Shown in pieces: positions 1 through 10,440 of a DNA stretch of 64,000 bases; position 1 is the stretch's first letter, and each line of letters starts with the position of its first letter. The DNA is from Euphorbia lathyris (lineage: Eukaryota; Streptophyta; Magnoliopsida; Malpighiales; Euphorbiaceae): NCBI RefSeq assembly GCF_963576675.1, contig NC_088913.1:82211001-82275000 (forward strand), in the 5' to 3' direction. Made by a program: the position numbers and the translations under genes. Below the pieces are notes generated by a model. It was not told where the DNA came from. It saw only the letters and a list, made by a program, of their open reading frames with translations, and searched no databases.

Positions 1-83
1 GTGAGTTCGTATCAAGCAAAGCCGTGTGCTATTATGACGGCACTTCGTAAGAAACATCCAGAAGATAACCCAACAATAAAGCA
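1..83 (+). pseudogene. MULE transposase fragment, upstream piece (split by gypsy insertion)
   Basis: Frame 1 is open across the whole piece and reads VSSYQAKPCAIMTALRKK and onward. The pattern KP-x-I-(x)-L-(K/R)KK-x-P-(x)-T-I-K matches the segment of plant Mutator-like (FAR1-type) transposases that lies between the DNA-binding region and the DDE core. The reading frame breaks exactly where the gypsy element begins and resumes, in frame, at 9082 once the element and one copy of its target duplication are removed. The 5' part of the gene lies outside the window. Family assignment is from motif recognition only. Confidence 0.6.
79..83. repeat. Target site duplication AAGCA, left copy
   Basis: AAGCA at 79-83 precedes the 5' LTR, and the same five bases follow the 3' LTR at 9077-9081. 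A 5-bp direct duplication is standard for LTR retrotransposon integration and fixes both ends of the element. Confidence 0.9.
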
Positions 84-1151
84 TGTAACATCCCTAAAAC
101 CCTAACATATACATCTTCCCACATTCATATATGTTTTCATGATTGAATACATACATTTTAGATTCATCTAATTGGCATTGGAAGTTTCGTATGCATAATG
201 CGATTATCATGCGATTAGTAGACGATTAGTGTGTCGTTAAGATGTAACGATTGGTTAATTGAGTTAGGACTTAAATGAATGAATGAATATGTCCTTAATT
301 GATCAAATTAGACTTGTGGAGGGCTGGAAATGAGTTTTGTGAGCAAGCACCTCACTTAAGCACGAGGTGTCATCCAAGATTGAGACAAAATGCACCTCTT
401 CATTTCAAATGGATGTACACAACTCATTATTTATGCTTTCCATCCACAATTTCGACAAAAAGCTTCATCAAACCTTCCCTTTTCATACCCTAACATCCTC
501 CAAAGAAAACTCTTCCAATTTCTTCCATTTTTGAGTCAAACAAGTCAAGTTAGGAAGCATACTAGGTGATAGACACAAGTTGAAGGAGGGTAAGGTGCAA
601 CTGAACGCACACCCGATCGTGTTGAATAGATCGAACCAAGTGCAACGGTAAGCATATTGCTTATATATGTGTATGACTGTAAGCCCAAGGACCATTTTAT
701 ATTATTGTCTAAGTAGAGCAAGGCCTTTCTAAAATAAGTATTACTATAATAAGTGAAACAGGTGAATAAATTCTAACTTGGTATTGATGATATATTTTGA
801 TTTGTGCTCTTTACATTACTTTTGTATATACATATATGCGTAATATGTTTATTGAGTAGGCAGCTCACCCCTTGCCAACAGATTTTACAGGTTAGGTGGA
901 GTTCTTCTTGCTTAAGGTCGCACCAGCAGTGTCAGTCCATTCTCATCTAGGCATTTTGGAGTCTTGTGATGTACTTTTGTTTTGTAAATCCTTTATGTAG
1001 GATAATGACTTAAACGTGTATTGTAAATGCTTTCTCTTATGTATAATATGTAAAGTTTATATGAGATTGAAGTTTATATGATTGAGAATTGAAAGCATGT
1101 CTATAACTAATATAGTGTGAGATATCATGTGATCCAAGTGAGGGGGTTACA
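84..1151 (+). repeat. 5' LTR of gypsy element (1068 bp, internally deleted)
   Basis: Begins TGTAACATCC and ends GGGGGTTACA, immediately before the primer binding site. A telo-box-like AAAACCCTAA lies near its start and a TATATAT stretch near 662. Compared with the 3' LTR it lacks about 366 bp between roughly 677 and 683. The flanking parts match the 3' LTR closely, so this is a post-insertion deletion here or, less likely, a gain in the other LTR. No gene is present; short ORFs inside are fortuitous. Confidence 0.9.
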
Positions 1152-1156
1152 TTTAG

Positions 1157-1168
1157 TGGTATCAGAGC
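1157..1168 (+). other. Primer binding site (initiator tRNA-Met)
   Basis: TGGTATCAGAGC lies five bases after the end of the 5' LTR. It is complementary to the 3' end of plant initiator methionine tRNA and is the usual minus-strand primer site of these elements. Confidence 0.88.
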
Positions 1169-1288
1169 GGGTCTACTTTCCTAGGGATTAGGTTGTGTAT
1201 GACTTGTTTTGGATTCCTAGGTTAAGACCACATAATCATATTTTCTTATTCTAAAGCATGTTGACATGGTCATGTTTCATGTAGGGTT

Positions 1289-2512
1289 ATGGAGTCTGAT
1301 GGTGAGAATGGACAATCTGGTAATGTGTCTAGTCATGGTTCAGTTGGTCATGTTCATGAGTCTGGGGGCTCAGAACATATAGGAGCTTCAGGACATGCAG
1401 GTTATCCGTAGGGTTACAACCAGTTTGAAGAAATGGTGGGAATCTATTTGGCTCAAGGTCAGCCTCAGCCACGTGTTCAAGCTCGTCGAGATGCGCCAAT
1501 CTTTGATAAAAATTTTGAAAGGCTTAAAAAGATGGGTGCAACAGAGTTTGAGGGTAGCACAGATCCTGATATAGCTGATAAATGGTGGGCCAAGATTGAA
1601 GATGTACTTGAGAACACAGAATGTCGACTAGACTCAATGGTCAAATATGTTTCTAATCTTTTCACTGGAGAAGCTTTAGAATGGTGGAGATCTATAAAAA
1701 GGACAAGAATTAGAACTGAAATAACATGGGATATTTTCAAGAAGTTGTTCACTAATAAGTACATGCCAATGATCTACAAAGATAGGAAACAAACAGAGTT
1801 TTTGACCCTTATGCAGGAGGATATGTCTGTGGCTGAATACGAGCTTAAGTTTAACACCTTAGCCAAATATGCACCTGCAAATGTGGCTACAGAAGAAGAA
1901 AAATGTCGTCGGTTTGAACATGGTCTACACCCAGATGTTAGAATGGGGATTCATGCACATGAAACGAGCTTTAGATTGTTAGTAGAATCTGCACTCACAG
2001 CTAAGGAAATTGTGAAAGATAGAGAACAACTTTTTGTAACCAAAAGGGCTAGATTTGATACAGAGGGTCAGTCTAGCAGGCCATCAAAGAGAGGTGGATT
2101 CTCAGTTTCTTCTCGAGGCTATTCTCAACAATTTAGAGGTAGTAGTAGTATCCATCGTGGTGGGACTAGATCACGGGGCGGATTTGGAGATGTTTTGAGT
2201 AGTGCTCCATCTGTTGGTAGTAACAGATTTTCAGGTGGTCGGTTTAATAGTGGGTATAGAAGAGGAGCGAGGACAACATATTTTCCAGCTTGTCAGACAT
2301 GTGGACGGGTACATAGAGGTGAGTGTTAGGGACCTTCCCTAGTTTGTGGTAGATGTGGCCGATCTCACACAGGAGAGTGTTATGGTTCATTTAAGAAGGG
2401 TACATGTTTTGAGTGTGGAGAAACATGCCATTATCGTAATGATTGTCCCTTACTAGTTGATAGAGGAGAGAGAGTTCAACCTCAGTCTAATATAAGAGGT
2501 GGTGCAGCTGGA
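1289..2512 (+). pseudogene. gypsy gag (capsid and zinc knuckles), two in-frame TAG stops
   Basis: ATG at 1289 opens a frame that is in phase with everything up to 3919. Stops TAG at 1409 and 2327 break it. The central block (about 1550-2030, WWAKIED...FEGLH-type spacing, LFTNKY, EYELKFNTLAKY) is the Retrotrans_gag capsid domain. After a basic Ser/Arg/Gly-rich linker come three Cys-His clusters: CQTCGRVHRGEC before the 2327 stop, [12 protein letters not shown] after it, and [14 protein letters not shown] near 2405. These zinc knuckles bind the RNA genome. The 1409 stop separates the natural start from the capsid, so a protein could only start at the internal ATG 1433. Certain as gag, certain that it is broken. 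Confidence 0.9.
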
Positions 2513-3919
2513 GTGGATAGAGGCAGAGGCAGAGGTCGAGGAGGAGGTAGAGGGGGTAGACATGATGCTCCTATGGGTGGACAGACACAAAATTTACCAC
2601 GAAATAGAGCCTTCAATATGACGAGGGGTGAAGCTCAAATAGCACCAGAGGTTATATCCGGTACAATTTCTATCCTTGATACCTTAGCTTTTGTTTTGAT
2701 TGACCCTGGATCCACTCATTCATACATAACACCTGAGTTTATATTGAAAATAAATGGGAAGGTAGAACCATTAGGATATGATGTGGGAGTTATCCTACCA
2801 GTTGGGAATAATGTTATTGTAAATCAGGTTCTGAGAGATTGTCCTATAAAAGTGAGGGGAAGTGAGTTCCCTGTAGATTTAGTAGTTATGGGGTTTAGAG
2901 AATTTGATATTATTTTGGGGATGGATTGGCTGTGTAAATATGAAGCTAAAGTTGATTGTTGTTCAAAGGAAGTTGTGTTACATTTTACTTCAGAGTCAAC
3001 TGTGTTATTTGTTGGGGAGAGAAAGGTTGTGCCGTCTTGTTTAATATTTGCAATTCAAGCAATTAGATGGATTAGAAATGGGTGTGAGGCATATTTAGCT
3101 CATGTTGTGGACACTTGGGAGGATGGAGGCAAATTGGAGAATATTCCAGTGGTGAGAGATTTTGCAGATGTATTCGTAGATGAACTACCAGGATTACCAC
3201 CTCATAGGGAGATTGATTTTCCTATTGAGACCATGCTAGGAGTATCTCCTATATCAATTGCTCCATATAGAATGGCTCCAATGGAATTACAAGAATTGAA
3301 GAAACAAATAGAAGAACTACTTGAGAAGGGGTTTATACGACCTAGTACTTCACCGTGGGGAGCACCTGTATTATTTGTGAAGAAGAAAGATGGAAGTATG
3401 CGATTGTGTATTGATTACAGACAACTGAACAGAATGACAGTGAAAAACAAGTATACATTGCCTCGGATTGATGATTTGCTAGATCAGCTTAGAGGAGCTC
3501 GTCGTTTTTCAAAGATCGATCTAAGATCGGGCTATTGGCAGTTGAGAGTTGCAGAAGCTGACATACCTAAAACTGCTTTTCGTACAAGGTATGGTCATTT
3601 TGAGTTTCTTGTGATGCCTTTTGGCTTGACTAATGCTCCTGCAGCTTTCATGGCATTAATGAACAAGACTTTTCAGCCATATCTAGATAAGTTTGTTGTG
3701 GTGTTCATTGATGATATCCTAGTGTACTCAAGAACTGTGGGTGAGCATGAACAACATTTGAGAATTGTTTTGAAAATTTTAAGAGATAATCAGATGTATG
3801 CAAAGCTGAGCAAATGTGAATTTTGGATGGATGAAGTTGTATTCCTTGGTCATGTGGTGTCAGGTGAAGGGGTTCAACCCGAAGGTGAATTTTGGATGGA
3901 TGAAGTTGTATTTCTCTGA
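2513..3919 (+). pseudogene. gypsy pol: aspartic protease and reverse transcriptase, truncated
   Basis: In frame with gag after an Arg/Gly-rich stretch. The protease is seen at [11 protein letters not shown] (about 2698-2730; DPGS replaces the retroviral DTG, usual in plant gypsy) followed by GMDWL. Reverse transcriptase runs from about 3170 (ADVF..ELPGLPP) through [40 protein letters not shown] and the catalytic FIDDILVYS near 3703-3730. The frame then re-enters a copy of its own sequence: 28 bp at 3816-3843 recur at 3885-3912, and the expected connection domain (the FLGL..YYRRF region) is absent. A stop follows at 3917. The lesion removes the RT-RNase H junction and would abolish a functional polyprotein. 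Confidence 0.92.
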
Positions 3920-4844
3920 TTGCATGTCCATTAACTAAATTGCTATAAGAAAAGGAGTTGTATTCCAATGGAATGATAAATGTCACCAAAGCTTTGAGGA
4001 ACTAAAGAAGAGATTGACTTCTGCACTAGTGTTAGTGTTACCTTCTGAAGGTGGTGGCTTTGTTTTTTATACAGATGCCTCGGGTCAAGGTTTGGGATGT
4101 GTTCTAATGCAAAATGGGAAAGTCATTGCATATGCTTCTAGGCAACTGAGACCTCATGAGATGAATTACCCCACACACGACTTAGAGTTGGCAGCAGTCA
4201 TCCATGCATTGAAGGTATGGAGACATTACCTATATGGGGAGACATTTCAGATTCTCACTGATCACAAGAGTTTGAAGTACATCTTTACACAAAAGGAGTT
4301 GAACCTAAGACAAAGGAGATGGATTGAGTTATTAAAAGATTATGATTGTACAATAGATTACCATCCAGGAAAAGCTAATGTGGTTGCAGATGCTTTGAGT
4401 AGAAAGAGTGTTGATATTGTGGCTAGTATGAAGAGTTATAGTTTAAATTCACTAGTGGAGATGCGAGCCATGGATGTGCAGTTAGAAGTAAATGAAGTAA
4501 CAGGTTTGATGGCTACACTACGGGTAAAACCAGATTTGAAAGAAAGGATCCAAGAAGCACAATGGCATGATCCTTATTTACAGAAAATGCGAGACCGTGT
4601 ACAACAAGGTAAAAGACCTGATATTTCTGTGGAAGATGATGGAACTATGATGATAGGTAGTCGATTATGTGTTCCAGATATAGCAGATTTAAGATCAGAA
4701 ATTCTACAGGAAGCACATAATTCTCCTTATGCTATGCACCCAGGAATGACAAAGATGTACAGAAATTTGAGACCTTTTTACTGGTGGCCTACAATGAAGA
4801 AAGATGTATCTGATTTTGTTTCCAAATGTTTGACATGTCAATAG
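3920..4844 (+). pseudogene. gypsy pol: RNase H and integrase zinc-binding domain
   Basis: Reading resumes after the RT lesion with remnants of CPLTKL, then a one-base slip and the segment VVFQWNDKC. RNase H follows: [33 protein letters not shown] (catalytic D and E), TDHKSLKY and ADALSR. From about 4690 the integrase zinc finger is visible as [10 protein letters not shown]...CLTC. The frame stops at TAG 4842-4844 straight after CQ, where relatives continue CQQVKAEHQ, so this is probably a CAG-to-TAG change. It is in frame with the next segment. Confidence 0.9.
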
Positions 4845-5981
4845 GTTAAAGCCGAACATCAAGCTCTCGTGGGAAAACTAAAACCTTTAACCATACCAGA
4901 GTGGAAATGGGAGAGGATCACTATGGATTTTATGATGGGATTACCAAAAACAAGGCGTAGACACGATAGTATATGGGTGATAGTGGATAGACTTACGAAA
5001 TCTGCTCACTTTCTACCGGTTCAACAGACAGACTCGATGGATAAATTGGCTAGACTTTATGTGGAACAAATAGTGAGTTTGCATGGAGTACCTATATCTA
5101 TTGTTTCAGATCGTGATCCTAGATTCACATTTAGATTTTGGGGCAGTTTACAGCACTCCTTGGGAACAAAATTGCATTTCAGTACAGCTTTTCATCCATA
5201 GACAGATGGACAATCAGAAAGAACTATTCAGACCTTAGAGGATATGATGAGAGCTTGTGTTCTTAATTTCCAAGGTGAGTGGGATATACATTTACCTCTT
5301 ATGGAGTTTGCTTATAATAATGGTTATCATTCGAGTATAGGCATGGCACCTTATGAGGCATTATATGGAAGACCGTGTAGAAGCCCTATATGTTGGGATG
5401 TTGAAGGAATGAGGCAATTGGAAGGACCTGAGTTAGTCCAGGAAACTATTGAGAAGATCAATGTCATAAAGAAGTATTTAAAAGCTGCACAGGAACGTCA
5501 GAAAGCCTATGTGGATCAGCACAGAAGGGAAATGGAATATAAAGTTGGAGATAAAGTGTTTTTAAAAATATCCCCATGGAAAGGAATAGTTCGTTTTGGC
5601 AAAAGAGGGAAGTTGAATCCAAGATACATCGGGCCTTATGAGATCATTGAGAGAGTTGGACCATTGGCTTATAGGTTAGCTCTACCACCAGAATTGTCTT
5701 TAATACATGATGTATTTCATGTGTCAGTATTAAGAAGATATAGATCAGACCCAAGTCATATGATTCTTGAACCTGAGATTGCAATAGTGAACACAGACTT
5801 GACTATTCGTGAGCAACCTTTGGAGATTTTGGGACGAGAAATGAAACGACTCAGAAACCGTGAAATTCCAATGGTTAAGGTGAGATGGAGTCATAATCAA
5901 ACACTTGATGAGGCAACTTGGGAGGTAGAAGAAAATATGAGGACACAATATCCTTACCTATTTGAAGCTTCTGGTAAGTGA
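4845..5981 (+). pseudogene. gypsy integrase core and chromodomain-like tail
   Basis: Integrase core begins [15 protein letters not shown] (first D) and [12 protein letters not shown]; the second D is in SDRDPRF. A TAG at 5199 falls in FHP-stop-TDGQSER, where the family has HPQTDGQSER, so a Gln codon was lost just before the third acidic residue. The rest is open to 5981: WD..LPLMEFAYNN, the GPY/F-type motif (LNPRYIGPYEI) and FHVSVLRRY, then a C-terminal chromodomain-like stretch (VKVRWSHN, EATWEVEENM). Such tails are thought to steer insertion towards heterochromatin. Defective because of the stop. Confidence 0.9.
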
Positions 5982-6002
5982 ATTTCGGGGACGAAATTCT
6001 TT

Positions 6003-6012
6003 AAGGGGGGAA
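6003..6012 (+). other. Polypurine tract of gypsy element
   Basis: AAGGGGGGAA sits five bases before the 3' LTR start at 6017, the position expected for the plus-strand primer. Confidence 0.75.
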
Positions 6013-6775
6013 GAACTGTAACATCCCTAAAACCCTAACATATACATCTTCCCACATTCATATATGTTTTCATGATTGAATACATACATTTTAGATTCAT
6101 CTAATTGGCATTGGAAGTTTCGTATGCATAATGCGATTATCATGCGATTAGTAGACGATTAGTGTGTCGTTAAGATGTAACGATTGGTTAATTGAGTTAG
6201 GACGTAAATGAATGAATGAATATGTCCTTAATTGATCAAATTAGACTTGTGGAGGGCTGGAAATGAGTTTTGTGAGCAAGCACCTCACTTAAGCACGAGG
6301 TGTCATCCAAGATTGAGACAAAATGCACCTCTTCATTTCAAATGGATGTACACAGCTCATTCTTTATGCTTTCCAGCCACAATTTCGACAAAAAGCTTCA
6401 TCAAACCTTCCCTTTTCATACCTTAACATCCTCCAAAGAAAACTCTTCCAATTTCTTCCATTTTCGAGTCAAACAAGTCAAGTTAGGAAGCATACTAGGT
6501 GATAGACACAAGTTGAAGGAGGGCAAGGTGCAACTGAACGCACACCCGATCGTGTTGAATAGATCGAACCAAGTGCGACGGTAAGCATATTGCTTATATA
6601 TGTGTATGACTGTATTGTGCCTTGTGACTTGTTGAGTGTGAGATGTGGTTGAATCTGATGTGAATGATGTGGATAATGTTTGAGTGTTTGTGATACATCA
6701 TGATTGATAAGAAAGTGATATGATTGAGTATGTTGCAGTGTTATGAGTGAATACGGCATGTTGAGCCTTGTGCAC

Positions 6776-8396
6776 TGATGCGCCCTCATCTAAGTTAGAG
6801 ATGAGAACTCACTAAGGGATAAGTGTACCCCGTCGTTATCAAGTAATAAATTTCTGGTTAAGTCCAGGTTATCGTCCACAGGATTTATTTCTGCAAGTAT
6901 CGAGCTACTTGGTTTCAGGTGTTATCTAGGCTTAGGGGGTTTTGAGTTGGTTTTTCTAAGTTAATCTACTCCTAGGTTGATTTATACTATTCCTAGCTAA
7001 GTTATCTGATTCTAACTAAGTTATTCTACGCCTAATTAAGTTACTCTACCCCTAAGTTAAACTACTCCTAAGTGATCTTTTACCAATGTAATTATCCGAA
7101 GGAACATGAAGGGATACGATGATAATGAAAATAGATTGTTTAAGCAATTGAATTAAAACCTAAGTCACTTGTGTCCGAGGCGATTAACCCGACCTATCCT
7201 CCTAAAGTTCCTAGTTCGTGATTCCCTTATAAGGCCGAAACTAGCTCTAAGGCTCAGCAATTTGGGCTTAATCTTCTATAGGGTCGTCAATCCTATAGGC
7301 ACTGACTAGGTCAGATTCAGCTCGCAATATGTGCCAACTTGATTTTGGGATTATCGAATGAGTTAAACCAATCAGACAAAGCGTAAGACAAAGATTAAAG
7401 CATTAAAACAATTGAATGAACAACAACTATAATATATATCAAAGATGGAAAATATTGTCACGAAGTTACAATAAGCCTAGAATTCATAACATGTATCAGA
7501 GGCTAGACAGAATGTAAAAGAAGAAAAATCCCTTTCAGGGAACCTATCTACCAATGCAAGCGTCTTTCTAGGACTTAAGGATGGAGCTTGAGCAATCCTC
7601 GGTGAACGGAGCTTCGGAGGTGTCTTCAATGGAGGTTTGAAGGATATGGAGGAGGTGGAGAGGATTTCTCAAGAGGAAAAACTAAGAAAATTACAAAGAT
7701 AAAAGATATCTAAATTACATTGGAAAAACTCTATTTATAGGCGTGGCTCGGCCTTCTTTTTGACCTATTTTCGTGTCCTTATTGGTGTAGGAAGTCGTGG
7801 GGTCCATCGTGGCTTCGTGGGGGCGAAATTGGTCTTTTTGACCAATTCCCGCAGGTCTGCTCGCCGAGCAGGGCTACTCGCGACGAGCAGCGCCCTGCTC
7901 GGCGAGCAGGCGCCTGGCGGCCTGCTCGCCCGAGCAGGCCTCCAGGGGCCTGCTCGGCGAGCAGCATGGCCTACGGAGGCCCGCTCACCGAGCGTTTTTG
8001 CCCGGCATGCCCTTGATGCTTGCCGACTGCCGTCGATGCCCTTTTTCGCCCAAACTTACACCTGCGCACGTACAGAAACTCCAGATAACATTAGTCTGAA
8101 GGCTAAATTGATCCGCCAATCGCTTATTTTGAGCAAACGCTTCGTTTGGTGCGACTTTTGACGGATCAATTAGCTTCAAAAGATAACGGAATTATACTAT
8201 GCATGTTATTTTGGCCGTAATTGCCTAGATTGGTCATAAAACGAGCCTAAGCAACGAAAAATAAATAAAACGTTTCCAATTTCTAACTAACTCACACAAA
8301 AGCATTTAAATGCGAGAAATGCTCGCTTATTAACTAAATAATGCTGAAACCCGTCCTAAAACCGTACCCAAAGATAGGGGTTTTTGACCCCTATCA
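6776..8396 (-). mobile_element. Solo LTR of a second LTR retrotransposon (1621 bp)
   Basis: TGATGCGCCC...CCCTATCA is flanked on both sides by TGCAC (6771-6775 and 8397-8401), a perfect 5-bp target duplication. No retrotransposon coding sequence is inside, so it is a solo LTR left by LTR-LTR recombination. Orientation is inferred as minus because the only good plant TATA box, TATAAATAGAG, reads on the minus strand at about 7741-7731. A GC-rich cluster of near-palindromes (7857-7994) lies just upstream of that box. The ORFs in this cluster are products of base composition, not genes. The family is unknown to me. Confidence 0.82.
7857..7994. repeat. Cluster of GC-rich near-palindromes in the solo LTR
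   Basis: Six units of the type CTGCTCGGCGAGCAG occur at about 7857, 7875, 7895, 7922, 7950 and 7981. Each can fold on itself, and neighbours can pair with each other. They stand about 115-250 bp upstream of the minus-strand TATA box. Confidence 0.8.
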
Positions 8397-9076
8397 TGCA
8401 CATACTGGGACTGAATAATGGTTGGATTATAAATGAATATGAGCTTGCTTAGATGGATATGTGAAATGGTCCAAGTTGAGAGTGCTATCCGAATATTATG
8501 AGCCGAAAGCACATGTGTTGAGATATATGAGTACGTGAGTTGAGTGTAACTCCTCCATAGCACAGATGATTGTATTCCGAATTTAGTGAGCCGGAATACA
8601 GATTGGGCTCAAGGACCATTTTATATATATTGTCTAAGTACAGCAAGGCCTTTCTAAAATAAGTATTACTATAATAAGTGAAACAGGTGAATAAATTCTA
8701 ACTTGGTATTGATGATATATTTTGATTTGTGCTCTTTACATTACTTTTGTATATACATATATGCGTAATATGTTTATTGAGTAGGCAGCTCACCCCTTGC
8801 CAACAGATTTTACAGGTTAGGTGGAGTTCTTCTTGCTTAAGGTCGCACTAGCAGTGTCAGTCCATTCTCATCTAGGCATTTTGGAGTCTTGTGATGTACT
8901 TTTGTTTTGTAAATCCTCTATGTAGGATAATGACTTAAACGTGTATTGTAAATGCTTTCTCTTATGTATAATATGTAAAGTTTATATGAGATTGAAGTTT
9001 ATATGATTGAGAATTGAAAGCATGTCTATAACTGATATAGTGTGAGATATCATGTGATCCAAGTGAGGGGGTTACA

Positions 9077-9165
9077 AAGCATGTATACAATTATAGAGAC
9101 CGGTTGAGGAAGGATGGGTTTGAAGGTAGAGATATGATTAGTCAGTTTTTCCATCTTGCCGTCAC
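9077..9165 (+). pseudogene. MULE transposase fragment, downstream piece
   Basis: After the right AAGCA copy the plus strand continues HVYNYRDRLRKDGFEGRDMISQFFHL, joining in frame with the codons at 1-83. The YN-x-R-x-(R/K)-x(n)-GR pattern followed by a hydrophobic block is the usual continuation in Mutator-like transposases. Similarity fades near 9165, where the sequence passes into a minus-strand PMD gene. Repeated CTTGCCGTCAC at the boundary suggests a microhomology-mediated join. Confidence 0.55.
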
Positions 9166-10261
9166 GAACAAGTATTATCATGCTTCTCTTGCCGTCACCC
9201 CAGGAGTAGCCAACCACATCCTCTACCCCATCCTGCACCTCTAGTACGCACGCGGGTCGGATTCGGTCGCCACTCTTATCTATAAACAAGGTGGAACCGA
9301 ACATCAAAAACATCCACCCGATAGCCTCAAACTCAGACATCCGACTACAGAGCATAAAGAGACAACTGAAGTGCAGAATACGCCGCCACCTTTCCAATGG
9401 AAAGCCAGCAGCACATCTCTAGTCACCCCAAACAACTCTATCACTACCGACTGAAGTTGTTCCCCACCAATGCTAGCAGACACCAGTCGCCCTCCACTGG
9501 GATACGTAGAATCTCCCAGATGTCATGCAGCATAATCGTCATCTCCCCAAATGGCATGTGAAATGATGACGTATCTGGCTGCCACCGCTCCACAAAAGCA
9601 CATATAAGGGGAATATCAATGTGTGTGTACATGGTAGATGGGAGGTGTGCTAGTTGTGATCCCCGTATAAGCGCCCTGACCTCTGGACAAGCGCTCTTAT
9701 ACCACTCATTTAATTTCCTGCAGAATGTCCCTCTAGTGTGGCCCCTGAGCTCCGACCTCAGCTTTCCGATCCATATGGTAGAAGCGACATGTCCCAAGAA
9801 GCTGGGAATCACAGTACCATCAATTGGTCCACCGGGGACCGGATCCGTCACAACCCAATCATCGTCTACAACATTCCTCGAGCGCTTACTACTCCCTACA
9901 ATAGTATTAAACGTATAACATTTAAACAATTTTTCTATAGTAAAGTAAATTAATAAAAAAAATTATGCGAAAAATGTAAACTATTTACCAGATGACTCGG
10001 CACGACCACCCTTCCCCTTCGCTGCCCGACGAACTGTGCTAGGGTCACTCTCGGGAAAATCCTCACCATCATCCATGGTAACATAATCCTCATCGTCACT
10101 CATGGACCGCTGCACTGTCACGTGCGCCCTTTGAGCATCCCCATGAGCCTCTCTGCTCCTCGTTCCCTCCGAGCAGAGGCTGTGACGCCACGTCTAGAAG
10201 GATGGCGTTGTCCGGAACCCTCTCCAATGTCACGCTGGAAAATAAACATTCAGCAGTTACT

Positions 10262-10437
10262 TATAAAAAAAATTCTAAAAGCAATACGCTAAATTTCTAA
10301 AAACAGCAAGTTAAATTTATAAATATAATCCGCTAAATATTTCAAAAAACAACACGCTAAAGTTCTACAAAAAAAATACGCTAAATATTTTTAAAAACAA
10401 CACGCTAAAGTTCAAAAAACAATACGCTAACTACTAA
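10262..10437. repeat. Short dispersed repeats ACGCTAAA in PMD intron
   Basis: The core (A)ACGCTAAA recurs about six times (near 10288, 10329, 10359, 10379, 10404 and 10424) separated by A-rich spacers of about 20-40 bp, inside intron 1 of the PMD pseudogene. Confidence 0.6.
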
Positions 10438-10440
10438 TTT

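Larger units (their letters stand above)
84..9076 (+). mobile_element. Ty3/gypsy LTR retrotransposon, chromovirus (Tekay-like)
   Basis: The element is bounded by TGTAAC...GTTACA LTRs and a 5-bp AAGCA duplication. Order inside: LTR, initiator-Met primer binding site, gag with zinc knuckles, aspartic protease, reverse transcriptase, RNase H, integrase, a C-terminal chromodomain-like stretch, polypurine tract, LTR. Integrase after RT/RNase H defines Ty3/gypsy. The tail motif VRW...ATWE resembles the chromodomain of Tekay-clade chromoviruses. It is defective: four in-frame TAG stops and one rearrangement interrupt the gag-pol frame. Aligning the shared parts of the LTRs by eye gives about 13 differences in about 1065 bp, so the insertion is fairly young. 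The 3' LTR is inflated to 3060 bp by a nested solo LTR. Confidence 0.93.
6017..9076 (+). repeat. 3' LTR of gypsy element, interrupted by a solo LTR
   Basis: Starts TGTAACATCC and ends GGGGGTTACA like the 5' LTR. Positions 6017-6610 and 8604-9076 match the 5' LTR nearly base for base. Removing the nested 1621-bp element and one target duplication leaves 1434 bp, against 1068 bp in the 5' LTR. The extra 366 bp (6611-6775 and 8402-8603) are rich in short GAGCC and GTGAG variants and look like native LTR sequence. Confidence 0.9.

Noticed and set aside
84..110. Telomere-like CCCTAAAACCCTAA at the start of both gypsy LTRs
   Set aside because: Only about one and a half telomere units; it is part of the LTR end and at most a telo-box-like promoter word, not telomeric DNA.
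7760..8161. 133-codon ORF rich in Ala, Arg and Gly, with an overlapping minus-strand ORF
   Set aside because: It coincides with the GC-rich palindrome cluster of the solo LTR; composition alone keeps the frames open.
9619..9918. 99-codon plus-strand ORF opposite the PMD gene
   Set aside because: It is antisense to a recognisable PMD exon, whose motifs read on the minus strand.
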